From assembly GCF_963668215.1 (NCBI RefSeq), contig NZ_OY764190.1, positions 5,456,001 to 5,520,000 on the forward strand: 64,000 nucleotides of DNA, in the 5' to 3' direction. The notes under the pieces were generated by a model. That model worked only from the letters and a program-made list of their open reading frames with translations, was not told the origin of the DNA and searched no databases. This document shows positions 17,035 to 26,799 of the stretch, piece by piece (position 1 is the first letter of the stretch; every line of letters begins with the position of its first letter). The position numbers and the translations under genes are program-made. This DNA comes from an uncultured Desulfosarcina sp. (GTDB lineage Bacteria; Desulfobacterota; Desulfobacteria; Desulfobacterales; Desulfosarcinaceae).

Positions 17035-17841
17035 ATGATTCAAAAAATTGCCTTGCACGGCGTTCCCCGTTCAGGAACATCTTGGGTTGGCGAAATTTTT
17101 AATAGTTCGCCACATACGATTTATCAGTTTCAGCCTCTATTTTCTTACGCTCTCAAGGATTTTTTAACACCGGCTTCAACAGCAACGGAGATCGGAGACT
17201 TCTTTGACCGCTTATGTACGGCAGAAGATGATTTCATCAGTCAAAGAATAAAACGTAAGCAGGGTGAATTTCCTATTTTTGAAAAGATGGCGCCCACTCA
17301 TGTAGTATATAAAGAAGTGCGTTACATCAACATCCTATGCAATATGATGCGAAAGACCGATGACGTATTTTTCATTTTCATAATCAGAAACCCGCTTTCC
17401 GTTATAAACTCATGGCTAAAGGCGCCTAGGGAGTTCCGACGCGATTTGGGATGGAAGGAGCGCGAAGAGTGGCGGTACGCGTTGAAAAAAAATATGAATC
17501 GTCCGGAAGAATATAACGGATATGAAAAATGGAAAGAGGCCGCCTATCTTTTCCATAGTTTGCATAACCGATATCCCCAACGGGTTCGCATAATATGTTA
17601 TTCCGATTTAATAGCTGATCCATATGAGGTGACGCAACAGGCCTTCAATGCGGTATCGCTCCCATTCACGATAGAAACCGAGAAGTTTCTATTTGAAAGT
17701 ACGGCCACGGATAATTCTGATCCTTATTCTGTTTACCGATCCAATGCCTCTGACGATAAATGGAAAAACGAGTTAGACGGGAAAATACGGGATGAAATAT
17801 TGACCGATCTTGATGGCACCGTTCTTGAAAAATATGTTTAA
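17035..17841 (+). CDS. Sulfotransferase (PAPS-dependent)
   Basis: 268 aa. The PAPS 5'-phosphosulfate loop G-V-P-R-S-G-T-S-W is at 9-17, and the 3'-phosphate site R-N-P-L-S-V-I-N-S is at about 118-126; both are standard in Sulfotransfer families. The enzyme would move sulfate from PAPS to a hydroxyl group, here probably on a sugar of the surface polymer. Length is normal and no damage is seen. A second, broken sulfotransferase follows at 17924, so sulfation was once done by at least two enzymes. Confidence 0.82.
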   Translation: MIQKIALHGVPRSGTSWVGEIFNSSPHTIYQFQPLFSYALKDFLTPASTATEIGDFFDRLCTAEDDFISQRIKRKQGEFPIFEKMAPTHVVYKEVRYINILCNMMRKTDDVFFIFIIRNPLSVINSWLKAPREFRRDLGWKEREEWRYALKKNMNRPEEYNGYEKWKEAAYLFHSLHNRYPQRVRIICYSDLIADPYEVTQQAFNAVSLPFTIETEKFLFESTATDNSDPYSVYRSNASDDKWKNELDGKIRDEILTDLDGTVLEKYV

Positions 17842-17923
17842 ATTTTTCATTACAATGTAATTTAATATATTGAATCGCGGCGTAATGGTTCTTTAGGAAA
17901 TTTCCATACTTAATCTTTCAAGC

Positions 17924-18887
17924 ATGAAAATAGATACCATACAAAAAATCATATCGAAAAGAATCGTATTCGACAAAAATATTGGTATTGAAGATACTGT
18001 TTTTTTGGCAAGCATGGGTCGTAGTCGTAGTACGTTTATATCAAATGTCATCAACTATGACAATAGGTTCCGTGTATTGTTCGAGCCGTTTCGGTATGAT
18101 GTGGTAGATAAAGCCAAAGCCTTTGTCTACCCGTTTTATCTTAGGCCCAATAATAGCAATAGTTATTATTTTTCGTCAGCACAGAAAATTATTACTGGGA
18201 AAATTCATTCGAAGTGGATCAATAAAGAAAACAACAGAATATTTCCAAAGGCGCGTCTTATCAAAGATATACGTGAAAATTTTTTCTTGAAATGGATTCA
18301 GAATAATTTCCACGGATTGAAGATTGTTTTGCTTTTACGACATCCTTGTGCGGTCGTATCATCATGGATTAATTCTGGTTTTGGAGATGGTCGATGTAGA
18401 CGTGATCGGCTATTGGCAAATCATAGTTTTGTCTCCGATATGGATGAAGTATTGATCAAGGAATACATAAAAGTAAAAACTGATTTTGAAAGACTGATTT
18501 TTTTGGTGTTTTTCTTACCACGTCCCATTTCAGCAAATCAACTATGATGATATACATTTTATGTTTTATGAGGATATGATTCTCCATCCAAGAAATGTAG
18601 TGAGAAGATTGTTTAAAACTTTGGGGTATGAGTATTAAGAGGATAATATTTTAAGTTCACTTTCTAATCCGTCTTCAACAACCAACAAAGACGAATCCTT
18701 TTTTGATAGAAAGGCATTACGGGTTAACCAGTGGCAAGATAGTTGCTCAAAAGAGCAGTCTGCCCGCGCGTTAGAAATCATGAAGCTGTTTGGAATGGAT
18801 AGACTCTACTGCCCGGTTAGCTCCCACCCGAATATGGAAGCGGCTATAAGTTTGTTTGATTCTAAAACAATACAAAATGATGCTTAG
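17924..18887 (+). pseudogene. Second sulfotransferase, inactivated by a frameshift and an in-frame stop
   Basis: The first frame gives 207 aa with the PAPS loop region S-M-G-R-S-R-S-T-F (about 31-39) and the 3'-phosphate-type motif R-H-P-C-A-V-V-S-S-W (about 139-148), then runs into an unrelated tail after a run of seven T at 18498-18504. Dropping one T shifts to a frame that continues sensibly (W-C-F-S-Y-H-V-P, then F-Y-E-D-M-I-L-H-P and V-V-R-R-L-F-K-T-L-G-Y), meets TAA at 18636-18638 and then stays open to TAG at 18885-18887, including R-V-N-Q-W-Q-D and A-L-E-I-M-K-L-F-G-M. Two separate lesions make a true pseudogene more likely than a sequencing error. Confidence 0.8.
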
Positions 18888-18956
18888 AATCATCGGCGTT
18901 TGTTCAAAATAGTTGTAACCGGACCCAAGAAATTCTCTTTTTTTGAGCGTATAACC

Positions 18957-19913
18957 ATGGAGAATCAAAATATAATTAGGCGATTACCTGCTCCAATTGC
19001 TGTCAGCGAGCAAGAATGGCCAGAATCTACCACGCCGGTCGTTAGCGTATGCTGCATGACATACAACCATGAAAATTTTATCCGCAAGTGTCTCGATGGT
19101 GTTCTGAATCAAGAGACATTATTCCCAATTGAGATCTTAGTTCATGATGACGCATCCACAGACCAAACGGCGAGCATTATTCAAAAATATGAGAAACGAT
19201 ATCCGAATAGTATAAAGGCTATCTATCAAGAAGAGAACCAATGGTCAAAAGGTGTTCGGCCAAACCCAGCATTCAACTTCCCACGAGCACAAGGCAAATA
19301 TATAGCGTTCTGTGAAGGCGATGACTACTGGTCAGACAAAGGCAAGCTCCAACAGCAATTCGATATCATAGAGAAGTATCCCGATGTCAAATTGTGCTTT
19401 CACAAAGTCCTTGTCGTACACGATGGTGATCATGCTCGGTTGGGGACGCCCACTCCAATTTTAACTAAAACTTTCTATTCTTGTAGGGAACTTGTCAGCA
19501 CAAATATAATTCCTACATGCTCTGTTCTCGCGATTCGCGAAGCTGTAATCGAGACACCAGACTGGTACTACAAACTTCCAATGAATGACTGGCCTAGATG
19601 GATTAGTGCTTGTAAAGATGGATATGCATATGGAATCAACAAAGTGATGGGAGTCTACAGAATACATAGTGGTGGGATATGGAGCGCACAAAACGTGGGT
19701 GTTAAGGTTATCAGTGATTATGATTTTTATTGTGAGATAGAAAAAAATGGCCCCATCTGCTCGCGGGCACTGGCGGCCGATGCAAGGCGAGCGTTGGTTA
19801 GAAAATTGATTAACCAAGAAGAAGAAAGGCTTTTTCGAATAAGAAATCATGTTATTTTTGGTCCGCTATTAAAGCTATGGGAAAAATTTATTAATAAAAA
19901 TATTTTCTCATGA
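18957..19913 (+). CDS. GT2-family glycosyltransferase
   Basis: 318 aa from the ATG at 18957; a TTG 57 nt upstream is less likely. GT-A fold: V-S-V-C-C-M-T-Y-N-H-E (about 30-40), V-H-D-D-A-S-T-D (about 62-69), and the D-x-D-type segment F-C-E-G-D-D-Y-W (about 119-126), followed by a third acidic site near W-P-R-W. This C-E-G-D-D-Y-W subtype is common in O-antigen and capsule loci. It transfers a sugar from a nucleotide donor to the growing lipid-linked chain on the cytoplasmic side. Donor and linkage are not predictable. AT-rich like its neighbours. Confidence 0.85.
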   Translation: MENQNIIRRLPAPIAVSEQEWPESTTPVVSVCCMTYNHENFIRKCLDGVLNQETLFPIEILVHDDASTDQTASIIQKYEKRYPNSIKAIYQEENQWSKGVRPNPAFNFPRAQGKYIAFCEGDDYWSDKGKLQQQFDIIEKYPDVKLCFHKVLVVHDGDHARLGTPTPILTKTFYSCRELVSTNIIPTCSVLAIREAVIETPDWYYKLPMNDWPRWISACKDGYAYGINKVMGVYRIHSGGIWSAQNVGVKVISDYDFYCEIEKNGPICSRALAADARRALVRKLINQEEERLFRIRNHVIFGPLLKLWEKFINKNIFS

Positions 19914-19955
19914 TCTTACAGGTATGAATTTTAAAACGAAAAAGGATCTTCTTGT

Positions 19956-21194
19956 TTGAAAGTTATTCAACTTAGTCACTCCGACGCCAACGGTGGCGCT
20001 GCTCGTGCGGCCTACCGTATCCACCATTGCCTGCGCGATGCCGGCATCGACTCACGCATGTGGGTCAACCAGGCGCTGGCCGGTGATGTAACGGTGCAAG
20101 GTCCCTTGAACAAGCGGGAAAAACAGTCAGCTGTTCTGCGCGGCCATGTCGGAGGACTGTTTAAACACATATTTAAAACCGGTAATCCTATCATGCACTC
20201 TCCGGCGATATTCCCCTCTCGCTGGGTCAAACGCGTAAACACAAGCGATGCCGATATCGTCCATTTGCATTGGATCGCCGAAGAAATGCTTTCCGTTGCC
20301 GATATCGGCCGCATCCAAAAGCCAATCGTCTGGACGCTGCACGACATGTGGGCCTTTTGCGGTGCCGAACACCTTGCTATGGACACTCGTTGGCGAGACG
20401 GCTATCGCCACGAAAATCGTCCACCATACGAATCAGGCTTTGATCTGAACCGCTGGACCTGGCTGCGCAAACATAAGCATTGGCAACGGCCTATACATAT
20501 CGTCACCCCCAGTCGGTGGCTCGCGGACTGCGCGCGCGAAAGTAAGCTGATGCATAACTGGCCAATCTCGATGACGCCCAACCCCATCGATACCGAGCGT
20601 TGGAAACCGATAACGTACGAGCTTGCTCGCGAACTTCTTGGTTTGCCTGTGGATGTACCGCTGCTTCTCTTTGGCGCTATTGGTGGCGTATCCGAACACC
20701 ACAAAGGCTTTGATCTTCTGCTACGCGCGCTTGAACACTTGCAGGGTGAGCCGCACGTGCAGGGCCTTGAGTTGGTTGTCTTCGGCCAACGCACGCCACA
20801 ATCACCGCCGAGGTTGGGATTCCCCATCCACTTCACGGGCCATCTGCATGATGATCTTAGTCTGCGCGCACTATATAGTGCCGCCAATGCTCTGGTGATC
20901 CCTTCGCGCCAGGACAATCTGCCCAACACCGGGATCGAAGCCCAGGCCTGTGCCACTCCGGTGATTGCCTTTAACATTGGTGGCCTGCCAGACATCGTAG
21001 TTCACCAGCAAACCGGCTATTTGGCCAAAGGTTTCGACACCCAGGATCTGGCCAGAGGAATCGTTTGGGTGCTGGCAAAACGCAAAACGGGGCGGTTGGG
21101 TAAACAGGCGCGCGAGCAGGCGGTGGCACGCTTTTCGTATCCGGTTATAGCGGAAAAATACCGACAGATTTATGAGCAGTATGAAGTCTCTTAA
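19956..21194 (+). CDS. GT4-family glycosyltransferase (WcaC-like)
   Basis: 412 aa with a TTG start at 19956, preceded by AAAGGA at 9 nt; no in-frame ATG fits the conserved beginning K-V-I-Q-L-S-H-S-D-A-N-G-G-A-A-R-A-A. GT-B fold: the N-terminal glycine loop S-D-A-N-G-G-A-A-R, D-I-V-H-L-H-W-I, T-L-H-D-M-W (about 127-132) and the C-terminal donor site P-S-R-Q-D-N-L-P-N-T-G-I-E-A-Q-A-C. The T-L-H-D-M-W-A-F-C-G form is typical of WcaC/WbcM-type retaining transferases. Its GC content is clearly higher than the gene before it, so it comes from a different source. Confidence 0.86.
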   Translation: MKVIQLSHSDANGGAARAAYRIHHCLRDAGIDSRMWVNQALAGDVTVQGPLNKREKQSAVLRGHVGGLFKHIFKTGNPIMHSPAIFPSRWVKRVNTSDADIVHLHWIAEEMLSVADIGRIQKPIVWTLHDMWAFCGAEHLAMDTRWRDGYRHENRPPYESGFDLNRWTWLRKHKHWQRPIHIVTPSRWLADCARESKLMHNWPISMTPNPIDTERWKPITYELARELLGLPVDVPLLLFGAIGGVSEHHKGFDLLLRALEHLQGEPHVQGLELVVFGQRTPQSPPRLGFPIHFTGHLHDDLSLRALYSAANALVIPSRQDNLPNTGIEAQACATPVIAFNIGGLPDIVVHQQTGYLAKGFDTQDLARGIVWVLAKRKTGRLGKQAREQAVARFSYPVIAEKYRQIYEQYEVS

Positions 21195-21312
21195 AAAGAT
21201 CTGCTTTATTACACCCGCACAAGATACACTTTTTTACGATACCGGTACGTTATGTTCAAAATGAAAGCCAACTTAGCAAATGCGATTCTCCATTCCCAGT
21301 TGAGGTAAAACA

Positions 21313-22011
21313 GTGATCATTGGTTCAGGTATGCTAGCCCGTTCATTTACACCGGCATTCGCGCAATGTAAGAATGTATGCATATATGCTGCGGGCGTTT
21401 CCAATTCAAGTTGTTTGGATGATCGTGAATTTTCGCGTGAGCGTCAACGCCTGGAAAACGCCATAGGGCAAAACACAGACGTTCATACTTTCGTCTATTT
21501 TGGGACCTGCAGCATCGCAGACCCGGAAGCGCGAAACACGCCATATGTTCAGCATAAGATTGCCATGGAGCAACTGGTTGCTAAACATCCTCAGAGTCTA
21601 ATTTTACGTTTGCCACAAGTAGCCGGTATAACACCGAATCCGCACACTTTATTAAATTTTATTTATGCACGAATCGCACGCAGTGAGCGCTTCAACCTTT
21701 GGCGATTGGCCAAACGCAATATCATTGATGTTACGGATGTGGTTTTGATTTCGCAGCACTTGATAGCAAACCGTTCATTACGAAACACCACGATAAACAT
21801 TGCCAACAAATCCAGCTATCCGATGACTGACATCGTCAGTACGATGGGTCACGTGGTGGGAAAGCATCCGATATACGACTTGGTTGAACAGGGGGCTGAC
21901 TATGCCATAGAAACTCAGGACATATCTCCACTACTGGAAAAAGCCAGGGTACATTTCGGTAGCGACTATCTCGAAAAAGTCCTTGCGAAATATTATCATG
22001 AAAAGATTTGA
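21313..22011 (+). CDS. NAD-dependent epimerase/reductase-like protein (short SDR)
   Basis: 232 aa from a GTG with GAGGT 7 nt upstream. A shortened Rossmann start (I-I-G-S-G-M-L-A-R), Y-F-G-T-C-S-I-A-D (about 57-65) and the Y-V-Q-H-K pair (about 75-79) match an atypical SDR; R-L-P-Q-V-A-G and N-I-A-N follow. It is about 80 residues shorter than usual sugar epimerases. Similar proteins accompany O-antigen genes, but I cannot name the substrate. It precedes a FkbM-type methyltransferase. Confidence 0.65.
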   Translation: MIIGSGMLARSFTPAFAQCKNVCIYAAGVSNSSCLDDREFSRERQRLENAIGQNTDVHTFVYFGTCSIADPEARNTPYVQHKIAMEQLVAKHPQSLILRLPQVAGITPNPHTLLNFIYARIARSERFNLWRLAKRNIIDVTDVVLISQHLIANRSLRNTTINIANKSSYPMTDIVSTMGHVVGKHPIYDLVEQGADYAIETQDISPLLEKARVHFGSDYLEKVLAKYYHEKI

Positions 22012-22063
22012 AATCTGTTTGGTCGAAAGTCTACCGTTCAAAACAGCCCTAAAGGATGATTCG

Positions 22064-22801
22064 ATGAGCATCACTATTTCTAAATACGTCGCGGTAATCA
22101 ACGATCTTCTGAAACCTTTTGGCGCAAGGCTTGTAAGTTCAGATACAGATCAATACGATTTCATTTCAGCGATCAAACGTATTCAGAGTCACAAATTCCA
22201 CATTGACAATGTGATCGATATCGGGGGCTCTGACGGTAACTGGAGCCGCAGACTGTTACCATACTTTCCTCACGCCTCGTTTCTGATCATCGAACCGCTC
22301 ATAGAGCGGGCATCAGCCCTGAGATCCCTTGCGAAAAGATGTCCTAACGTTTCATATGAAGCTTGCGCAGCTGGAGAGACCAACGGTGGCCAAGCCACGC
22401 TTAACGTGTCAGACGACCTGGATGGCAGCACGGTAAACGGAAGTGGCGGTGTGCCAAGACAAGTTCCTGTAAAAACAATCGACACGATCATTTCTGAAAG
22501 GAATCTGACCGGCTCCTTTTTGTTGAAATTTGACACCCATGGCTACGAGATATCCATTCTTAATGGGGCGACGGACACCCTTAAAAAAACCTCAATTATT
22601 ATCATGGAGGTATACAACTTCAAGATTACCGAAAGGACCCTGCGCTTCCATGAAATGTGTGCCTATATGGAGGATCTTGGGTTTCGCTGTTACGACATCG
22701 CTGGTCTGATGCTGAGGAGTTATGACAAATCGTTATGGCAAATGGATCTGTGCTTCTGTCGTGCCGATGCACCCATTTTTGATTACAACAAGTACCGATA
22801 G
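22064..22801 (+). CDS. FkbM-family SAM-dependent methyltransferase
   Basis: 245 aa from the ATG at 22064 (AAAGGA 8 nt upstream); upstream starts at 21983 (TTG) and 21998 (ATG) lie inside the previous gene. Motif I V-I-D-I-G-G-S-D-G-N-W-S binds SAM; E-P-L-I acts as the motif II acidic residue; the C-terminal L-L-K-F-D-T-H-G-Y-E-I-S-I-L-N-G-A is the standard FkbM block. FkbM enzymes O-methylate sugars or polyketides; here probably a sugar of the surface polymer. No frameshift or damage is seen. Confidence 0.85.
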   Translation: MSITISKYVAVINDLLKPFGARLVSSDTDQYDFISAIKRIQSHKFHIDNVIDIGGSDGNWSRRLLPYFPHASFLIIEPLIERASALRSLAKRCPNVSYEACAAGETNGGQATLNVSDDLDGSTVNGSGGVPRQVPVKTIDTIISERNLTGSFLLKFDTHGYEISILNGATDTLKKTSIIIMEVYNFKITERTLRFHEMCAYMEDLGFRCYDIAGLMLRSYDKSLWQMDLCFCRADAPIFDYNKYR

Positions 22802-22825
22802 CAGGCGTTTCTTGCAAAGGGGAAG

Positions 22826-23731
22826 ATGTTAAAAAATCGAAACCACTCAAAAATTAGCATAGTTACGCCATCTTTTAATCAGGGGCAATACATCGAAGCA
22901 GCAATAAGCTCAGTTCTTTCACAAGGCTACCCAAATCTTGAATACATTATCATTGATGGCGGGTCTACAGACAATTCTGTGGAAATAATTCGTCGGTATT
23001 CAAATTACTTGCACTTTTGGTGTAGTGAACCTGATAATGGCCATTATGCTGCGGTAAATAAAGGATTTGAAAAAGCCACCGGAGATATATTTTTCTGGCT
23101 CAATAGTGACGATATGCTCTGCCCCGATGCCTTGGAGACTGTCGGCTCTATTTTTTCTGAGTTTTCCGAAATAGCGTGGCTTACAACATTACAGCAATTT
23201 GTCTGGGATTCCGATGGGAAATGTCAACTGGTAAAGCACATGCCGGGCTATTCAAGAGATGCCTTTTTGGATGGACATTACATGACACGTAAATTTTCAG
23301 GTTTTGGTTTTATCCAGCAGGAATCCACTTTCTGGAGACGTGTTTTATGGGAAAAGGTTGGTGGAATAAGGACGTCGTTTGCCCTTGCAGGAGACTTCGA
23401 TCTTTGGGCAAGATTCTTTTTTTTTGAAAAGTTGTATGGTGTTGATCAACCATTAGGTGGATTTCGAATTCATGATAAGAATCGAAGCCGGCAAGCCAAT
23501 CGCTACCTGCACGAAGCAGAGCGTTCCCTTGAAGAAATGCGCCGGAAATTGAATTGGCCAGTTGATGCAAGAAATAATTTGTTTCAAGGTATCATAAATA
23601 AATGGCCGGCACTTCGACGAGTTGCGAAATATTTCAATATAGCGTTTAGCAACAAATATGTTGGGGAAAACATTTTCCAAAGAGATCCAAGTGAAGGCAG
23701 AAGATGCCAGTTAAAGACTGTTTCATTTTAG
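22826..23731 (+). CDS. GT2-family glycosyltransferase
   Basis: 301 aa with a good ribosome binding site (AAAGGGGAAG). GT-A motifs: I-V-T-P-S-F-N-Q-G-Q-Y-I (about 12-23), I-I-D-G-G-S-T-D-N-S (about 43-52), N-K-G-F-E-K-A-T-G-D and the D-x-D-type F-F-W-L-N-S-D-D (about 88-95). The S-F-N-Q-G-x-Y-I subtype is typical for bacterial O-antigen synthesis. It is the last plus-strand gene; the minus-strand cluster converges with only 20 nt between the stops, so any terminator there must be short or shared. AT-rich. Confidence 0.86.
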   Translation: MLKNRNHSKISIVTPSFNQGQYIEAAISSVLSQGYPNLEYIIIDGGSTDNSVEIIRRYSNYLHFWCSEPDNGHYAAVNKGFEKATGDIFFWLNSDDMLCPDALETVGSIFSEFSEIAWLTTLQQFVWDSDGKCQLVKHMPGYSRDAFLDGHYMTRKFSGFGFIQQESTFWRRVLWEKVGGIRTSFALAGDFDLWARFFFFEKLYGVDQPLGGFRIHDKNRSRQANRYLHEAERSLEEMRRKLNWPVDARNNLFQGIINKWPALRRVAKYFNIAFSNKYVGENIFQRDPSEGRRCQLKTVSF

Positions 23732-23751
23732 ACACACTTCTTTAATATCAA

Positions 23752-24582
23752 TCAACTATTTTGTTTGTGTGATTCTTTTTCCACCGAAGGAACGGATCTC
23801 ATTTTTCGAATGGAATGATAAACATTTTTTGAAGCTTCTTGAAGCCCAAAGGATTCTAAGAACATCATAAAAAATGATCGCAAAGCCATCAAAACGTATA
23901 TCCAATAGGGGAAAATATCTCTGATCAAATGCAATTTATCACGTTGAAAAGCGCTATCTATCTTCGTTGAGCTAATTCCGCCTTCATCTGAGAAGACAGC
24001 AATCGTCAATGGCATATATCTGAATTCTAGGTCAGGATCTGTAAAACAGCGAAGGTTAAGATCATAATCGGCAAAAATCGGATATCTAGGGTTATAAGCG
24101 TATTTTTCCCATACACATTTGGGATAAAAAATACTCTGCTGGCAAATATTTCTGCACGCAAGCTTATACGCTGAAAAACGTCCGTCATATAAGCCTCCCA
24201 TATTAGGTCTGTAAACATTGCCATAATATATTGTTTTCTCATCTTTTAAATAGTCTGCTACGCTTCCAAGAATATTGAACAGTTGATCATCCGCGCCTAA
24301 AAAATATACCCATTTGCCACGGATCAGGGACAACGCCTTGTTCATGGCGTCATATACCCCTTTATCTTTTTTACTTTCCCAATGTGCTAATTTCGATTCG
24401 TATTTTCTTATTATATCAATCGTTCCATCGACCGATCCACCATCAACGACAATGTATTCAAAGTCCTGGAACTTTTGGTTCAGCACAGAAAGCAATGTCT
24501 TTTCCAAGGTATCGGCAGCATTCAGAACGACCGTAATGATGCTGATTAAAGGTTGTCTAATTTTGTTTCCTGCTTTAACCAT
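23752..24582 (-). CDS. GT2-family glycosyltransferase (WcaA-like)
   Basis: 276 aa. I-S-I-I-T-V-V-L-N-A-A-D-T-L (13-26), V-V-D-G-G-S-V-D-G-T and Y-F-L-G-A-D-D-Q (about 94-101) are the nucleotide-sugar and metal sites of the GT-A fold; K-G-V-Y-D-A-M-N-K-A-L is the typical helix before it. Last gene of the leftward cluster that starts at 30721; its start is 6 nt from the stop of the preceding GT2 gene, so both are in one operon. Donor and linkage cannot be predicted. Confidence 0.86.
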   Translation of the reverse strand: MVKAGNKIRQPLISIITVVLNAADTLEKTLLSVLNQKFQDFEYIVVDGGSVDGTIDIIRKYESKLAHWESKKDKGVYDAMNKALSLIRGKWVYFLGADDQLFNILGSVADYLKDEKTIYYGNVYRPNMGGLYDGRFSAYKLACRNICQQSIFYPKCVWEKYAYNPRYPIFADYDLNLRCFTDPDLEFRYMPLTIAVFSDEGGISSTKIDSAFQRDKLHLIRDIFPYWIYVLMALRSFFMMFLESFGLQEASKNVYHSIRKMRSVPSVEKESHKQNS

Positions 24583-24588
24583 AACGTC

Positions 24589-25614
24589 TCAATTATCTAT
24601 ATGTGGCAACCCATATTTCAACAACATACTTAATTTATATGGAACCCATTGAAACGGATTGAAAAATCCAATCACGGAACACCTCCGTGTTTTTTGAATG
24701 AGGCGCCGTTTCTCTTTCAGCATCCTTCTGTCTTTCCATATTTCCTTCAGGCAATGCCAATAGATTTTTGACCACAATCTTGTATCCATCTTAATTAGGC
24801 TGAGCAGTCCCCCTTCAATGCAAAGCAGCAGCAAATTGAAGGGCACAAGAATCCAAGCTAAAGGCGATGGGTAGCAAAGGATCATCACAAAGGATTTATT
24901 CCTTTCACTGATAACTCGCCTTTTTAGTGTAGTTGATAATTTACCATTTGACATAATTTTACCACCACCAAAACTCCGTCCCACCCAGTGATCAAACCCT
25001 GAGTAGGCGACAGCCTTTACCTGAATACCCCTGAGCCTGGCAAGACAGCAGAGATACATGTCTTCAGCCATAGATCCAAACCAATCAGGAAATCCGCCTA
25101 AGGTTTTCCATAGCGATTTCGGCAGCCAGAGACAGGCCCCTATAATCATCCCAACATTCTGCACTGTACTCGTTGTATTCGGGATTGGATTTAAAAAAGG
25201 GTCTAAAAGTGATCCCATATCAATGAGATGATTCGTCTGGGCATTGTATTGTGGCAGTCCAAAAATACCGGTCCCATACTTTCGTGAGGCATTGTACAAG
25301 GTTTTAATTGCATCTTTACGCAGAACGGCATCATTATTAAGTAAAAGAATATATTCGCCTTTCGCTACTTCAACCATTCGGTTATTGCTGATACAGAACC
25401 CGCAATTTACTTTGCTCTGAATAACGATGATGTCTGGATAGCACCGTTTCAGAAATTCGACAGAATCATCTGTCGAGGCATCATCATGTACAATGATTTC
25501 AATTTGTTTATCAATATTTTGGGATATTATGGAATCGATACACTCACGAAGATATGTTTTACCATTGTAATTCGCAACACAAACTGAACACATTACATTT
25601 GAACGATCTGCCAA
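24589..25614 (-). CDS. GT2-family glycosyltransferase (rhamnosyltransferase-like)
   Basis: 341 aa. C-S-V-C-V-A-N-Y-N-G-K-T-Y-L (9-22), V-H-D-D-A-S-T-D-D-S (about 42-51), N-C-G-F-C-I-S-N-N-R and the D-x-D-like L-L-N-N-D-A-V-L (about 91-98) resemble the WbbL/RfbF group. A C-terminal hydrophobic stretch (about 240-265) could anchor it to the membrane. The downstream gene is 6 nt away and the upstream GT4 gene 11 nt away, all leftward. Confidence 0.85.
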   Translation of the reverse strand: MADRSNVMCSVCVANYNGKTYLRECIDSIISQNIDKQIEIIVHDDASTDDSVEFLKRCYPDIIVIQSKVNCGFCISNNRMVEVAKGEYILLLNNDAVLRKDAIKTLYNASRKYGTGIFGLPQYNAQTNHLIDMGSLLDPFLNPIPNTTSTVQNVGMIIGACLWLPKSLWKTLGGFPDWFGSMAEDMYLCCLARLRGIQVKAVAYSGFDHWVGRSFGGGKIMSNGKLSTTLKRRVISERNKSFVMILCYPSPLAWILVPFNLLLLCIEGGLLSLIKMDTRLWSKIYWHCLKEIWKDRRMLKEKRRLIQKTRRCSVIGFFNPFQWVPYKLSMLLKYGLPHIDN

Positions 25615-25625
25615 AGCACACGCCT

Positions 25626-26756
25626 TTATTGCATCAATAGTTCATCATACAACCGGTAATATCGTTCAGCACATGTCTTCCAAGTGCCGATGGTTGATAT
25701 CACCCATTCTCTTGCATTTGATGCCACGAAGTTGTTTTTTTCAGGATCGGACAACCACGCAATTGCGTGGCTAAAATCCATTCTGTCACCAACAATCCAT
25801 CCTGTTTTTCTGTGCTGCAGTAAATTGATGTGTGCTGGTATTTTTGAGGCGACGATAGGAACACCTGAGGCCATCGCTTCTATCATCACTTGAGGCCTCC
25901 CTTCATCATGACGGCTCAACGATATCAGTCCTGTAGCTTGTGGGAACCACTTTTCCATTAATTCCTTAGGCGTTGCCGCTCCATGGTAATAGACCCAGTC
26001 AGGAATTTCTATTTCTTCCTGCATTGGCCCAAAGAGATGCAACTGATTCTCCGTTTTTCCTTTAAACAGGTTTTCGCCCCAATCGAAGAGCGGACCTATT
26101 TTTTTTCGGGTCAATCGGGCCACGACGATCCATTTTTTTTCCTTAAAAATATTTTCAGAACGCAGCACCGCATACCATCGCTGATCAATTCCAAGCGGAA
26201 TAACAACAATACGTGCAACATCGCCGAATTCTTTTATGAGAACATCTTGCATCCATTCAGCATTCGGTGCGAGAATGGTTCGATAAGACTTGAAAACCTG
26301 ACGCAACAGAATTTTCATGCCCGGGAGTTGAAGCAGCCCCATGTCACTTCCCAACACGCTGACAATAGCGGCTTTTCTTCCAGTAGTCCCAAATAGCGGG
26401 AGAGCATTTTGCAGCCAATTGATATGATAAATATCAACGTTATTATGGCGGTTATACAAACCCCTCAACATAAACATGTACACGAAAATGGTTCCAATTG
26501 CCCGCAATCTATTTTGTCTAAAAAGATGGATGAGGCCACCTTTTTTCATCAATTCGGACAACCAGGCAGTCTCCTTCATGTTACAGCAATAATATATATT
26601 CTCAGGTAGCTTTCCACAAGGTCCCCAGTAGCCAAATCTGAATTTTCGATTCGCTGAAAGGGCTTTCAGCAATTGGGCAATAAATATACTTTTCCAGTCT
26701 CTTTCAGAATGAGGATATGATGAACTTACAAACAGTATATTATCTTTTTTTCCCAT
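25626..26756 (-). CDS. GT4-family glycosyltransferase
   Basis: 376 aa GT-B protein. N-terminal L-F-V-S-S-S-Y-P-H-S and the central V-A-R-L-T-R-K-K-I-G-P are donor-domain segments; S-R-H-D-E-G-R-P-Q-V-M-I-E-A-M-A-S-G-V-P-I-V-A-S (about 290-313) is the E-x7-E nucleotide-sugar site of retaining GT4 enzymes. Placed in the same leftward cluster as the GT2 enzymes, so it probably adds one residue of the same glycan. No membrane segment apart from a hydrophobic patch around 90-100. Confidence 0.86.
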   Translation of the reverse strand: MGKKDNILFVSSSYPHSERDWKSIFIAQLLKALSANRKFRFGYWGPCGKLPENIYYCCNMKETAWLSELMKKGGLIHLFRQNRLRAIGTIFVYMFMLRGLYNRHNNVDIYHINWLQNALPLFGTTGRKAAIVSVLGSDMGLLQLPGMKILLRQVFKSYRTILAPNAEWMQDVLIKEFGDVARIVVIPLGIDQRWYAVLRSENIFKEKKWIVVARLTRKKIGPLFDWGENLFKGKTENQLHLFGPMQEEIEIPDWVYYHGAATPKELMEKWFPQATGLISLSRHDEGRPQVMIEAMASGVPIVASKIPAHINLLQHRKTGWIVGDRMDFSHAIAWLSDPEKNNFVASNAREWVISTIGTWKTCAERYYRLYDELLMQ

Positions 26757-26799
26757 TATTCAATACGGTTGCACAGTTTACTTCCCAGCACAAAACACA

